Assembly: GCF_004341035.1 (NCBI RefSeq)
Contig: NZ_SLXK01000007.1
Coordinates: forward strand, 1 to 64,000
Origin: Scopulibacillus darangshiensis
GTDB taxonomy: Bacteria; Bacillota; Bacilli; Bacillales; Sporolactobacillaceae
DNA length: 64,000 nt
Direction: 5' to 3'
The notes beneath the pieces were generated by a model. The model did no database searches and was not told the DNA's origin. It saw only the letters and a list, made by a program, of their open reading frames with translations. Positions 1 to 8,197 of the stretch are shown here, one piece after another (within the stretch, counting starts at the first letter, position 1; every line of letters begins with the position of its first letter). A program made the translations under genes and the position numbers.

Positions 1-7
1 ATTTTGG

Positions 8-33
8 AGGCTGGCAAGCCTTTTTATTTTTTT
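8..33 (+). terminator. Rho-independent terminator for a gene left of the window
   Basis: AGGCT-GGCA-AGCCT forms a short stem followed by a long T-rich tract. The T tract lies on the + strand, so it ends a rightward transcript that starts outside the window and meets the leftward sigma factor gene head-on. Confidence 0.6.
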
Positions 34-55
34 GCTTGTGCAGCGTTATGTATTT

Positions 56-373
56 TTACGCTGCATTACTATGTACTTTTATTTTGCCATATACAGTAGT
101 TAAACTTTCAAGAAGACGGTCACTTAACGTAAAAAATTTTTTCTTTCGGTAATGGTCAATTGCTGTTTTCTTGGCAATAGAAAATATCCACGTTTTTATG
201 CTGGACTGTCGCCTGTAAGAGTGGTAGCTTTTAATGACCTTTATAAATGTTTCCTGTGTTAGATCTTCTGCTTCCTGCTCATTGCCGGTAAAATAAGCTA
301 AAAAGGAATATACCTCTTGGACATATTGACGGTAAAGGTAAGTTATTTCATCTTGTGGCGGATCAGCGCTCAC
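56..373 (-). pseudogene. Truncated ECF-type sigma factor (region 2 only)
   Basis: The 105-residue product starts at a GTG behind a GGGGGGA ribosome site. It contains sigma-70 region 2: the Y.F..Y..GN..EAEDL..ETF helix pair (about residues 13-45) and the W.F.IAKK..IDHYRKKK stretch (about 62-79), which bind core polymerase and the -10 element in this family. ECF factors are normally 160-190 residues with a C-terminal region 4 that reads the -35 box. Here the frame stops just after region 2, and a rightward terminator lies directly downstream. I see no anti-sigma gene inside the window. A frameshift with region 4 left of the window is possible but little room is visible. Likely non-functional, or a region-2-only remnant. 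Confidence 0.7.
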
Positions 374-786
374 TTTTGTCCCCCCTTTTTTTTTAGTTCA
401 ATGAATTAGTCGTATTATATTTATAAAAGGTTACAAAAATGGTAAAACAAATTACTACAAGAATTTCCATCAGGTATAGAATTTAAAAAGTGGAAATATG
501 AATTTAAATATTTGGATACGAGATTTATGATGAAATAACCTCTTTTAAAAGGAGATATTTTTTAGAGAAACATATTAAAAAGGCAGATTAGCTGTTACCT
601 TGGTAAAAGTAATTGTGTGACAATATGTTATAAGGTAAACTTAATTTAATGATTACAAAGGAGCCTATGCCTATGTTTGCGATAATTGCAATAGATGTTT
701 TTGAAGGGAAATTCAAAAGAATATCAAGGGGGTACAGTAAGTAATACACCTGCTGTTGACCCCCAAAAAAATAGGGGGATTTTGAT
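374..786. other. AT-rich intergenic stretch with one doubtful small ORF
   Basis: This gap separates the leftward sigma remnant from the rightward acetyltransferase and must hold the promoter of the latter. The only coding candidate is at 667-744 (+), 25 codons starting MPMFAIIAIDVFEG behind AAAGGAG. It matches nothing I recognise and may be a gene remnant. Confidence 0.4.
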
Positions 787-1341
787 TTGATTAAGGAATA
801 TAGTGAAAAGTTTTTAAAAGGCAAAGACATTGTTTTGAAGGAAATTACAGCCGAGTATTATGAGGATTTCTTTTTGATCGAGAACGTTTCTGAAAGTCGT
901 TTATTAATGAATGATGATACGCCATATCCACCGACAAAAAGTGACCTTGAGAAATTTTTAAATGGCATGAGTTCAGACCATGATGGTTATTTGTTCGGGA
1001 TATATCGAAAAGAGGAAAATAAATTAATTGGCTCGATCGGGGTTTCTTCAGTTAATTGGAAAAACAGCACTTGCGATGTAGGGATTTCCTTAGGTCCAGA
1101 TTTTCAAGGCAAGGGCTATGGCACGGATGCGATGAAGACATTAATAACGTTTATATTTAATTATCTGAACATAAATAAGATTAAGTTAAATGTTTTTGGA
1201 TTTAATCAAAGAGCGATACGTTCATATGAAAAATGCGGTTTTAAAACAGAGGGTATCTTAAGGGAGGAACTTTTCCGTTTCGGCAAATTTAATGACATTT
1301 ATGCCATGGGCTTGTTAAGAAGTGAATGGATACAATCCTAG
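787..1341 (+). CDS. GNAT-family N-acetyltransferase (RimJ/RimL type)
   Basis: A 184-residue acetyltransferase of the RimJ/RimL-like GNAT branch, which transfers the acetyl group of acetyl-CoA to an amine on a protein N-terminus or small molecule. The acetyl-CoA loop shows as GPDFQGKGYGTDAMK (about residues 102-116, the Q/R-x-x-G-x-G/A motif), followed by NKIKLNVFGFNQRAIRSYEKCGFKTEG, the usual NxRAIxxYEKxGF ending. The start is a TTG behind AGGGGGA. The DinB-fold gene begins 23 bp downstream, so the two probably form one transcript ending at the hairpin near 1885. The substrate cannot be told from sequence; annotation as a ribosomal-protein acetyltransferase would be unsafe. Confidence 0.85.
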   Translation: MIKEYSEKFLKGKDIVLKEITAEYYEDFFLIENVSESRLLMNDDTPYPPTKSDLEKFLNGMSSDHDGYLFGIYRKEENKLIGSIGVSSVNWKNSTCDVGISLGPDFQGKGYGTDAMKTLITFIFNYLNINKIKLNVFGFNQRAIRSYEKCGFKTEGILREELFRFGKFNDIYAMGLLRSEWIQS

Positions 1342-1364
1342 ATTAGTGGACGGTAAAAGGGAGC

Positions 1365-1853
1365 GTGGAAAACATCGTTCATGCTAAAGATGTTTTGTCC
1401 GATCAATTGTTAGCAAATGGCAATGACCCAAGCTGGTACATGCCATTTTCAGAATCAGTTGAAAATCTATCAGAGGAAGAGGCATTTTGGAAGCCAAATG
1501 AAGATAGCAATAGTATCGCTGAAATTGTGCAGCATTTGTTATATTGGAATGACACATGGCAGACAAGGTATGAAAAATCAGATGTCAATGCGGTGCCTTC
1601 AATTGGAGATAATAATAAAAGCTTCATCATACCAGAAAACAAAACATTTAATGACTTGAAAGAGCAGCTATTAAGGGTACTGTTGCGGTGGCAAGATCTA
1701 TTAAGTGAAGAAAAGGTCGAAAGTGATGTGAATGGCTTCCCTGTATCTGTAAAATGGTGGGGGGTTCTAGGGAATGTAACGTCTCATAACGCCTATCATA
1801 TTGGCCAAATCATATATATTCGCAAGCTGCAAAAAAGCTGGATTCCAAGTTAA
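1365..1853 (+). CDS. DinB-family (four-helix, metal-binding) protein
   Basis: A 162-residue protein of the DinB/YfiT-like four-helix-bundle superfamily. Two conserved His segments are visible: IAEIVQHLLYWNDTW (about residues 46-60) and HNAYHIGQIIYIRK near the C-terminus (H..YHIGQ), which give the three-His metal site typical of the fold. Known members include thiol-transferases (bacillithiol S-transferase BstA) and damage-inducible proteins of unknown role. The start is a GTG at 1365. It follows the GNAT gene closely. Two further DinB-fold genes lie at 9.9 and 13.7 kb. The specific substrate is unknown. Confidence 0.8.
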   Translation: MENIVHAKDVLSDQLLANGNDPSWYMPFSESVENLSEEEAFWKPNEDSNSIAEIVQHLLYWNDTWQTRYEKSDVNAVPSIGDNNKSFIIPENKTFNDLKEQLLRVLLRWQDLLSEEKVESDVNGFPVSVKWWGVLGNVTSHNAYHIGQIIYIRKLQKSWIPS

Positions 1854-1867
1854 TTAAAGAGTTAAAT

Positions 1868-1903
1868 CAAAACGGCTTCTCCTTTATGGAAAAGCGGTTT
1901 TTA
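1868..1903 (+). terminator. Terminator after the GNAT-DinB pair
   Basis: AAAACGGCTTCTCC pairs, with two mismatches, with GGAAAAGCGGTTTT across a five-base loop and runs into T residues. The short reading frame starting inside it (1886-2068) is probably not a gene. Confidence 0.7.
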
Positions 1904-2106
1904 AACTGTGGGCAAGGTGTTTCCTATTTCAAGCAAGCCTTTCTAGTCATATCAAGATGGCTGCACACCAATAGGAAGTTTTTTGTGATCATTTTGCCTA
2001 AAGAAGGTTTTCCCATAGCTGATAAGGAATTGTATTTAGAGGCGTTTTTGACACATATATTTAATTGAGCAAGATTGAACGGCAAAAATAATGTCAGGAG
2101 GGAAAA

Positions 2107-2478
2107 ATGAGAAAAAGCCTGATCCTATTTATCATCATTTCATTCATTTTAGCTGGTTGTTGGGGAGAGAAAACAATTGAGTTTAGCGGTAAAACTAAAA
2201 ATTGGTCAGTTAAATATATTTCCCATATTTATAGTTCAAATAGCGAAGGGATTGAATATACCATTAGATATATAGGTGATGGTCCAGCTCCTAAAACTAT
2301 TGATTACAAATTAGGCAGTAATTCGGTAACAGGTCGTACCTTAGACGATAAAAGTTTTTCGATTAAAAGTAATGGAGGTAGTTGTTCGGGTTGTGGTGTG
2401 ACCGACGAACATGATGACATTGAAGCGACAATAAAATGGAACGGACATAAGGAAACGTTTATTTTAACAACCGAGTAA
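2107..2478 (+). CDS. Small lipoprotein of unknown function
   Basis: A 123-residue protein with a lipoprotein signal peptide: MRKS, a hydrophobic stretch, then the lipobox LAGC with the lipidated Cys at residue 18. The rest is soluble and polar, with an SGCG Cys pair near residue 97 and a beta-rich look. AGGAGG stands just before the ATG. The next gene begins 18 bp downstream, so the two are likely co-transcribed. I do not recognise the family. Confidence 0.7.
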   Translation: MRKSLILFIIISFILAGCWGEKTIEFSGKTKNWSVKYISHIYSSNSEGIEYTIRYIGDGPAPKTIDYKLGSNSVTGRTLDDKSFSIKSNGGSCSGCGVTDEHDDIEATIKWNGHKETFILTTE

Positions 2479-2496
2479 ATAAAGAGGAGGGTTTTG

Positions 2497-2778
2497 ATGG
2501 GATATGTCACCGCAGGGTTAGTACTCATCATTCTAATAATAATCACTACAGTAAATAGCAAAATAAGTATGTTAGAAGCACAGATCAAGAGCATGAGGTA
2601 CACCTTAGACCAAGTTGCCGATCAAGTAGATGTACCTGAACATCCCATAAATGATAAGCTGCGTCACCTTCTTAAAGAGGGAGAGGAAATTAAGGCAGTC
2701 AAAGAGGCTAGACAGGTTCTGGGGCTTTCTTTGTTGGAGGCTAAACAACATGTTGATGCCTTGAAATCCTGTAGTTAG
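2497..2778 (+). CDS. Membrane-anchored protein with ribosomal L7/L12 C-terminal-like domain
   Basis: A 93-residue protein. An N-terminal transmembrane helix (MGYVTAGLVLIILIIITTVN) is followed by a short coiled segment (ISMLEAQIKSMRYTLDQV) and a C-terminal EIKAVKEARQVLGLSLLEAKQHVDAL motif, which matches the L7/L12 C-terminal fold (K..R...GL.L.EAK..V). In ribosomes this domain recruits translation GTPases; the membrane-anchored versions in Bacilli have no settled role. ATG 2497 is preferred over the upstream TTG because AGGAGG sits 6 bp before it. It is probably in an operon with the lipoprotein upstream. Confidence 0.7.
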   Translation: MGYVTAGLVLIILIIITTVNSKISMLEAQIKSMRYTLDQVADQVDVPEHPINDKLRHLLKEGEEIKAVKEARQVLGLSLLEAKQHVDALKSCS

Positions 2779-2828
2779 CTCACCTGATTATAAGAGGAGT
2801 GAACGATGATAAAAAGCTGGGTCCGAAT

Positions 2829-3059
2829 TTAATGCAGTCCTTTCTCTTTTAACACTTTTCTCTGCGCTTTTCCTTTTTTGGAAACATAGTTATTTTTCCA
2901 CCAAGCAACGAGAGTAGCACCAACAGTGAGCACACCGGTTACAACAGTGTAAACTTGTTCATCAGACCAAGGCAATGGATTCCATCCGAACATAGTCAAC
3001 ACCTGGTTCACTAAGGCGATCAACAAAACAGATGTACGGGCGATTGTCCCTTTATCCAT
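2829..3059 (-). CDS. Phage-type holin (SPP1 holin family), orphan
   Basis: A 76-residue protein whose layout matches SPP1-type holins: MDKGTIARTSVLLIALVNQVL, then a G.NPLPWSDEQVY turn, a second transmembrane helix (VVTGVLTVGATLVAWWKNN) and a basic tail. Holins form membrane pores that release a phage endolysin, and in Bacillus relatives appear in PBSX-like clusters. No endolysin, tail or other phage gene is next to it, so it is either a domesticated copy or the last remnant of a prophage. Confidence 0.8.
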   Translation of the reverse strand: MDKGTIARTSVLLIALVNQVLTMFGWNPLPWSDEQVYTVVTGVLTVGATLVAWWKNNYVSKKGKAQRKVLKEKGLH

Positions 3060-3452
3060 AGTCTTTCATCCATCCTTTTAGATTCTATTAGAGTATTTTA
3101 AATTAGCATATGCTCTATATTTTATAAAAACACTTCATACAACCTAGTAGAAAGCCTGAAATTCGGCCATTTTGAGCCCTTTTTTGCCGGTCCCGGACTA
3201 GTAGATTTTCAAAGCTGTTATTATTAGCGGAAGGGGCGCTAGTGATATACGCGCGCCCGCGGAAGGGAAACGGCATATGGTTTACGTGGGATCGGTACAG
3301 GGATCGCCATAATCCACCCACGCTTGACAGTTCCAACGCTCCCCATCAGGCTTGCTCCTGCGTGAAATCCACTATGCCCCAAAATATTCCTTATTCAACG
3401 TTTTAAAGGTATAATATACAAAAAAAGTGCCGGCTGAATTTGGGGTGAAATA
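3060..3452. other. Intergenic stretch with a GC-richer middle, no gene seen
   Basis: The part at about 3160-3370 is visibly richer in G+C than its flanks and includes a GGCGC...GCGCGCC inverted pair near 3235-3270. It looks like a fragment of a dispersed repeat or decayed gene. A reading frame at 3115-3336 (-) has no ribosome site and no recognisable family. Promoters for the holin and for amj must lie at the two ends. Confidence 0.35.
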
Positions 3453-4268
3453 ATGGGCTTTCTTACGGATAAAGTGATATATATTGCTCTATTTATTTTA
3501 ATCATACATACAATAGAAACGCTTGCATATGCTGTACGGCTTTCGGGGGCGAGGGTGGGTCTGATCGCTTCTGCATTGTCCCTTTTTAATTTAATGGTTA
3601 TCGTGTCTAGAATGGCGAACATGATGCAGCAGCCTTTTACAGGTAGTCTGGTAGATACAGCCCCATCGTCAGACACGCTTTCCTTTGTGGAAAGTCAATA
3701 TAGAGTCATTATCGGTGCATCGACGATCGGAACGTTAATTGGCATCATTCTGCTTCCTACTTTTGTTGCGTTATTTTCAAGGGCAATCATTCATTTATCA
3801 AAACAAAAGGGCTCAATCCCTTCTCTCTTCAAAACTGCGTTCTCCTTGGATTACATTAGAAGAGGGCTTAATCAAATGCACTTTCCAAACCTGTCATATC
3901 TAAAAGGGGTAACGCTTAAAAATGTCCCAAAAAGATTATTCTTTATAAATATGGTGGTGACGTCAATCTACACTATTGGCGTGTTATCGGCTTTGTACGC
4001 AGCGCTTCTAGCCCCGGAAAGGGCGTCCACAGCCATCATGGCTTCGGGATTAATAAATGGGATTGCAACTATACTTTTGGTCGTTTTTGTAGATCCGAAG
4101 ATTTCCGTTTTGGCGGATGACGCTATTAATAAAAGAGGAAGCTATTTAAAATTAAAAAACGTATCTCTCATGATGATTGTCTCTAGATTCCTTGGTACGT
4201 TACTTGCGCAGATCTTATTTATACCCGGGGCTGAGTATGTGGCTTGGTTTACTAAGTTTATTGTTTGA
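3453..4268 (+). CDS. amj: Lipid II flippase Amj
   Basis: A 271-residue polytopic membrane protein matching the Amj (YdaH) family: an N-terminal IIHTIETLAYAVRLSGARVG helix with conserved acidic and Arg residues, SLFNLMVIVSRMANMMQQP, and several further transmembrane helices. Amj is the alternative to MurJ for moving lipid II to the outer face of the cytoplasmic membrane during peptidoglycan synthesis; in B. subtilis it is induced by cell-wall stress through sigma M. The length agrees with the family. GGGGTGA precedes the ATG. It is transcribed alone. Whether MurJ also exists lies outside the window. Confidence 0.88.
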   Translation: MGFLTDKVIYIALFILIIHTIETLAYAVRLSGARVGLIASALSLFNLMVIVSRMANMMQQPFTGSLVDTAPSSDTLSFVESQYRVIIGASTIGTLIGIILLPTFVALFSRAIIHLSKQKGSIPSLFKTAFSLDYIRRGLNQMHFPNLSYLKGVTLKNVPKRLFFINMVVTSIYTIGVLSALYAALLAPERASTAIMASGLINGIATILLVVFVDPKISVLADDAINKRGSYLKLKNVSLMMIVSRFLGTLLAQILFIPGAEYVAWFTKFIV

Positions 4269-4392
4269 AAAAAAGGGCGATTTGTTAAATTAAATTAAGT
4301 CACTAAAGGTGTTGAATCATGCCCGTGGACCGGAAAAAGCAGCGCTAGCGGTAACGTATCTATTATCCTTTAGGTGCCTTCACTTTTGCAGT

Positions 4393-5289
4393 TTAGCTTG
4401 ACATGTCCCACTTTTCGGCATGGCTTTCAACCAATTCCATAAACCTTTTCATCGCCGGCGTGAGCCATTTGTTCTTGTGATATGCCAGTTGTGTTGTGAT
4501 CGATTGTTCGGTATGAACCCAAGGCAGGCAGACTAACTTTCCTCGTTCCAATTCCTCATTTACTGAAATCCGGGAGAGATAGGCGATGCCAAGTCCGCAC
4601 ATCACGCATTGTTTGATGGCTTCGATATTCTGAAAATTAATCTGTGAACATTCGACGCCTCCTTTTTTTATCCAATACTCTATAAAATCTCTATAACTAC
4701 CCGGTTCCGTTAGTAATAATGTTTCTTCCTGCAGATCCGCCGGCCCGACCTCGGTTTTTTTCGTAAGAGGATGCCCAGGGGCCGCCAGCATGACTAATCT
4801 CTCACGGATCAGCTTGTAAATATGAAGATCATTATCTTCTTTTTCAATATCGAACAAAAATGATAGATCGAGTTCTCCTGCTTTTAGTTTATGGCGTAAT
4901 TCCTTGTTATCACCCGGATACAATTCGATAGTCACTTGAGGGTACGTATTCTTAAATTCTTTTAGGATAGAAGGCAGGCGGTGAACCATCGTTGACTCGT
5001 TCGCACCGAGGCGGATAGTCCCTGTCAACTGTCCGCTTATTCTGGATGATTCTACTGCCTCCTTGGAGAGGCGGAGTATTTCATTGGCATAAGATAGCAT
5101 CTGTTTTCCTGCCTCGGTTAAAATGACCTTTTTCCCTAATCGGTCAAATAGGGGGTTGCCAATTTCCTCCTCCAGGGTTTGGATATGATTTGTAATCGTT
5201 CCTTGAGTGTACCCCAAATGTTCACCAGCACGGGTAAATCCGCCTTTTTCAACCACAACGATAAATGTTTTCAAATGACGAAACTCCAA
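4393..5289 (-). CDS. LysR-family transcriptional regulator, divergent from aspA
   Basis: A 298-residue LysR-type regulator. The N-terminal winged helix-turn-helix is clear (MEFRHLKTFIVVVEKGGFTR, TQGTITNHIQTLEEEIG, LFDRLGKKVILTEAGK, about residues 1-66), followed by the effector-binding domain from about residue 90 (IRLGANESTMVHRLP...). It is divergent from the aspartate ammonia-lyase gene with a 146-bp gap holding a TTCATTAA palindrome, the usual arrangement of a LysR factor and its target. The effector may be aspartate, fumarate or a related dicarboxylate; this is inference. Confidence 0.88.
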   Translation of the reverse strand: MEFRHLKTFIVVVEKGGFTRAGEHLGYTQGTITNHIQTLEEEIGNPLFDRLGKKVILTEAGKQMLSYANEILRLSKEAVESSRISGQLTGTIRLGANESTMVHRLPSILKEFKNTYPQVTIELYPGDNKELRHKLKAGELDLSFLFDIEKEDNDLHIYKLIRERLVMLAAPGHPLTKKTEVGPADLQEETLLLTEPGSYRDFIEYWIKKGGVECSQINFQNIEAIKQCVMCGLGIAYLSRISVNEELERGKLVCLPWVHTEQSITTQLAYHKNKWLTPAMKRFMELVESHAEKWDMSS

Positions 5290-5309
5290 ATTTCCATCCG
5301 CCTTTCATC

Positions 5310-5330
5310 ATTCATTAATTTTATTAATGA
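5310..5330. promoter_or_regulatory. Candidate LysR operator between lysR and aspA
   Basis: TTCATTAA-TTTTA-TTAATGAA is a perfect 8-5-8 inverted repeat 21 bp upstream of the regulator start in the shared promoter region. LysR factors typically bind such interrupted dyads (T-N11-A). Confidence 0.55.
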
Positions 5331-5435
5331 ATTTTATTAAAACCATTGATTTTACATCTTGCTTCGCTGATTATACAATAAATATGTAAAAAAATCATAA
5401 AAAAACGCTCGTCAGAACGAAAGAGGATGGATATT

Positions 5436-6872
5436 ATGTCAATGGTCGATGTCAAACAAGGTGTCAGGATCGAAAAGGATTTCTTAGGATCAAAGGAAGT
5501 ACCAGGGGATGCATACTATGGGATCCAAACACTGCGTGCCGTCGAGAATTTCCCAATTACCGGAAATCGGATTTCTGAGGACTTAATTAAAGCTTTAGCT
5601 ATTGTGAAAAAAGCGGCGGCTTTAGCGAATATGGATGTGAAGCGATTATATGAAGGGTTAGGACATCCAGTTGTTATGGCAGCAGATGAAATCATAGAAG
5701 GAAAATGGCATGATCATTTTATTGTTGATCCAATACAAGGTGGGGCGGGCACATCCATAAATATGAATGCAAATGAAGTGATTGCCAACCGTGCTCTCGA
5801 ATTGCTTGGGCACGAAAAAGGGGAATATCATCACTTAAGTCCAAACAGCCATGTCAACATGTCGCAATCAACCAATGATGTATTTCCGACTGCGATTCAT
5901 ATTTCGACACTAAACCTGCTGAATAAATTACTAGATACGATGCAAGATATGCATCATGTGTTGAATAAAAAGGCGGAACAATTCAATCATGTGATTAAAA
6001 TGGGACGCACACATATTCAAGATGCTGTTCCGATCCGTCTTGGCCAAGAGTTTGAAGCCTATAGCCGTGTGTTGAAGCGTGATATTGATCGTATTCAACA
6101 CTCGCGTCAGCATTTATATGAAGTGAATATGGGGGCAACGGCTGTTGGTACGGGTCTAAATGCGGATCCCCGTTATATCGAAAATGTGGTGAAGCATTTA
6201 GTCGAAATTAGTGGTCTTCCCCTTGTTGGGGCCGAACATCTTGTCGATGCGACCCAAAACACCGATGCATATACAGAGGTGTCAGCGGCATTAAAGATAT
6301 GTATGATAAACATGTCTAAAATAGCTAATGACCTTCGTTTAATGGCATCAGGACCCAGGGCTGGATTTGGTGAAATTACATTGCCTTCCAGGCAGCCTGG
6401 CTCGTCCATTATGCCAGGAAAAGTAAACCCAGTTATGGCCGAAATGATTAACCAAGTAGCTTTCCAGGTAAGCGGTAATGACCACACCATTGGGCTTGCA
6501 TCTGAAGCAGGGCAGCTTGAACTAAATGTGATGGAGCCGGTTCTTGTCTTTAATTTACTTCAATCGATCAGCATCATGAATAATGCATTCCGTGCTTTTA
6601 CGGATTACTGCCTGGAAGGGATAGAAGCAAATGAGGCGCGCTTAAAAGAATATGTAGAAAAAAGTGTGGGTATTATCACAGCGGTTAATCCGCATATCGG
6701 ATATGAAGTAGCAGCCCGTATTGCGAGGGAAGCTATCCTAAAAGGCAAATCTGTCCGCGAGTTATGCTTACTATATGATGTTTTAACAGAGGATGAGCTT
6801 GATCTTATTTTAAACCCTTATGAGATGACGAGACCGGGCATTTCAGGGGCCACTCTATTTGATAGAGAATAA
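5436..6872 (+). CDS. aspA: Aspartate ammonia-lyase
   Basis: A lyase of the fumarase/aspartase superfamily, about 478 residues from the chosen start, that converts L-aspartate to fumarate and ammonia. The signature loop GSSIMPGKVNPVMAEM, carrying the catalytic Ser, is present, as are GAGTSINMNANEVIANRA and MGRTHIQDAVP, all typical of AspA. Aspartase and class II fumarase are close; SPNSHVNMSQSTNDVFPTA and the overall match favour aspartase. Three in-frame ATGs occur (5427, 5436, 5442); AAGAGG at 5421-5426 leaves proper spacing only for 5436 or 5442. It is monocistronic, ended by a strong hairpin, and probably controlled by the divergent LysR protein. Confidence 0.9.
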   Translation: MSMVDVKQGVRIEKDFLGSKEVPGDAYYGIQTLRAVENFPITGNRISEDLIKALAIVKKAAALANMDVKRLYEGLGHPVVMAADEIIEGKWHDHFIVDPIQGGAGTSINMNANEVIANRALELLGHEKGEYHHLSPNSHVNMSQSTNDVFPTAIHISTLNLLNKLLDTMQDMHHVLNKKAEQFNHVIKMGRTHIQDAVPIRLGQEFEAYSRVLKRDIDRIQHSRQHLYEVNMGATAVGTGLNADPRYIENVVKHLVEISGLPLVGAEHLVDATQNTDAYTEVSAALKICMINMSKIANDLRLMASGPRAGFGEITLPSRQPGSSIMPGKVNPVMAEMINQVAFQVSGNDHTIGLASEAGQLELNVMEPVLVFNLLQSISIMNNAFRAFTDYCLEGIEANEARLKEYVEKSVGIITAVNPHIGYEVAARIAREAILKGKSVRELCLLYDVLTEDELDLILNPYEMTRPGISGATLFDRE

Positions 6873-6898
6873 CCAGGTATTGGCATGGTAAAAGCTAT

Positions 6899-6938
6899 AA
6901 GCTATTCTTTCAGCATCTTGCGAAAGAATAGCTTTTCT
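6899..6938 (+). terminator. Terminator of aspA
   Basis: AAGCTATTCTTTC and GAAAGAATAGCTT form a perfect 13-bp stem with a 10-base loop, followed by TTCT. Confidence 0.85.
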
Positions 6939-7052
6939 CATTTACCCGCAGTCAAATCACAGGATAATATGGCTTATAGTGCGGGTTAATGTAATATGGC
7001 GGTCTTGATCCTATTTTCGGCTTTATCTGAGTGATTGGTTGTATAACGGACC

Positions 7053-7946
7053 TTAAGAATAAGGTTTTATCGATGTCGCCATCTCGAGTGCAGCGATGAC
7101 ATCCCTTTTTGAATGAATACGGTAGACATTCCTTTGCTCCTGCCATTTGATTGTGGTTCCAGGATGGTCCTTCCAGGTGCTGACATCTATTTCACCATAC
7201 TCATGAGGGGCAGGCAGCATATGGGTCTCCAAATAATCAACGATTTTTTTCGCTAATTCTTTGTTTTCAGGATAATTGTTATCACGGTAGGATGGATCGG
7301 TTGGGCTGTCTATTTCAATCATCCAACGGCCTTCGTTCCATGCCGTATATACATGTCCGGCGGCCCCGCCTGTTCTCGCTTTAATCCCATGGCCCAAATC
7401 GAGATTGCCCTGAGTAACCTTAGGCTTTGGATTGAGCGCCTTATTTGCCTCATCCGAACTTTTATACTCTTTGCCGCTCACCTTTCCGATGACTTTATCA
7501 GGATCGTAACCCTTTGCGGTGTTGACCGGCACCGGCTTAGACATTTCAAGTAAGACCAGTTCATAACTATTAGTGTCCGACCCGGTGTTCGCTGTTAGGT
7601 ACATATCAGCATCCAGTGGAAATTTTGCAGGTCCCATCTTTGGAACGGTTGTATCCAATTGCCCCATTGCTGCTTTCATCACATCTTTTGGTGAGTGGGA
7701 ATCAGTATCTTCTGTTTGATTTGATGTATCATTTGAAACTGTTGCTTTGGAATCATCCTGAGTTGAGCCTGAGTTTTCCTTTGTGCTTGAATCTTCTCCC
7801 TTTGTGCTTTGTGTGCTTGAGTTATCCTTTGGCGCGGTTGAATGATCGGTTTGTTTCACTTGTTTTGTATCATCGTTCCCGCTGCATCCGGTGAGTGTCA
7901 AGGCACCTAGGGAAACAATTAAGATTAATGTAAAAACTTTTCTCAT
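7053..7946 (-). CDS. Lipoprotein with Ser/Thr-rich linker, unknown function
   Basis: A 297-residue predicted lipoprotein. The signal peptide ends in the lipobox LTGC with the Cys at residue 21. Residues about 25-85 are a low-complexity hydrophilic linker rich in S, T, D and K. From about residue 90 there is a folded domain (DVMKAAMGQLDTTVPKMGPAKFPL, then GRWMIEIDSPTD...). The linker suggests a domain held at a distance from the membrane within the wall. GGAGGA precedes the ATG. It is transcribed alone. I do not recognise a named family; similar lipoproteins in Bacillus are annotated as hypothetical. Confidence 0.75.
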   Translation of the reverse strand: MRKVFTLILIVSLGALTLTGCSGNDDTKQVKQTDHSTAPKDNSSTQSTKGEDSSTKENSGSTQDDSKATVSNDTSNQTEDTDSHSPKDVMKAAMGQLDTTVPKMGPAKFPLDADMYLTANTGSDTNSYELVLLEMSKPVPVNTAKGYDPDKVIGKVSGKEYKSSDEANKALNPKPKVTQGNLDLGHGIKARTGGAAGHVYTAWNEGRWMIEIDSPTDPSYRDNNYPENKELAKKIVDYLETHMLPAPHEYGEIDVSTWKDHPGTTIKWQEQRNVYRIHSKRDVIAALEMATSIKPYS

Positions 7947-8197
7947 GTGTTTTCCTCCTTCATATAGACTTATTATTTCAATACCCTATTCGTACCATAG
8001 TTAATTGCCCCTTTTATTGAACATGTAAGGATTCGATGATAATGATTATTTAAACAAACGTTTGATTAAGAATATTGAACGGCAAAATATATTAAAGAAA
8101 TGGATTTACTGTCTGTTGTAAATGTTAGTAAGTGGAATAGTCCGTCATTTTCTGGTATTATTCAAGCGTAAATCAGTGGGGAGAGGATGTTCATATA

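Noticed and set aside
1886-2068. A 60-residue gene
   Set aside because: It starts inside a terminator hairpin, has no ribosome site and no recognisable features.
2829-3059. A prophage
   Set aside because: A single holin without integrase, structural or lysis partners does not make a prophage.
3115-3336. A 73-residue gene on the minus strand
   Set aside because: No ribosome site, mixed composition and no family; it lies in what looks like a repeat fragment.
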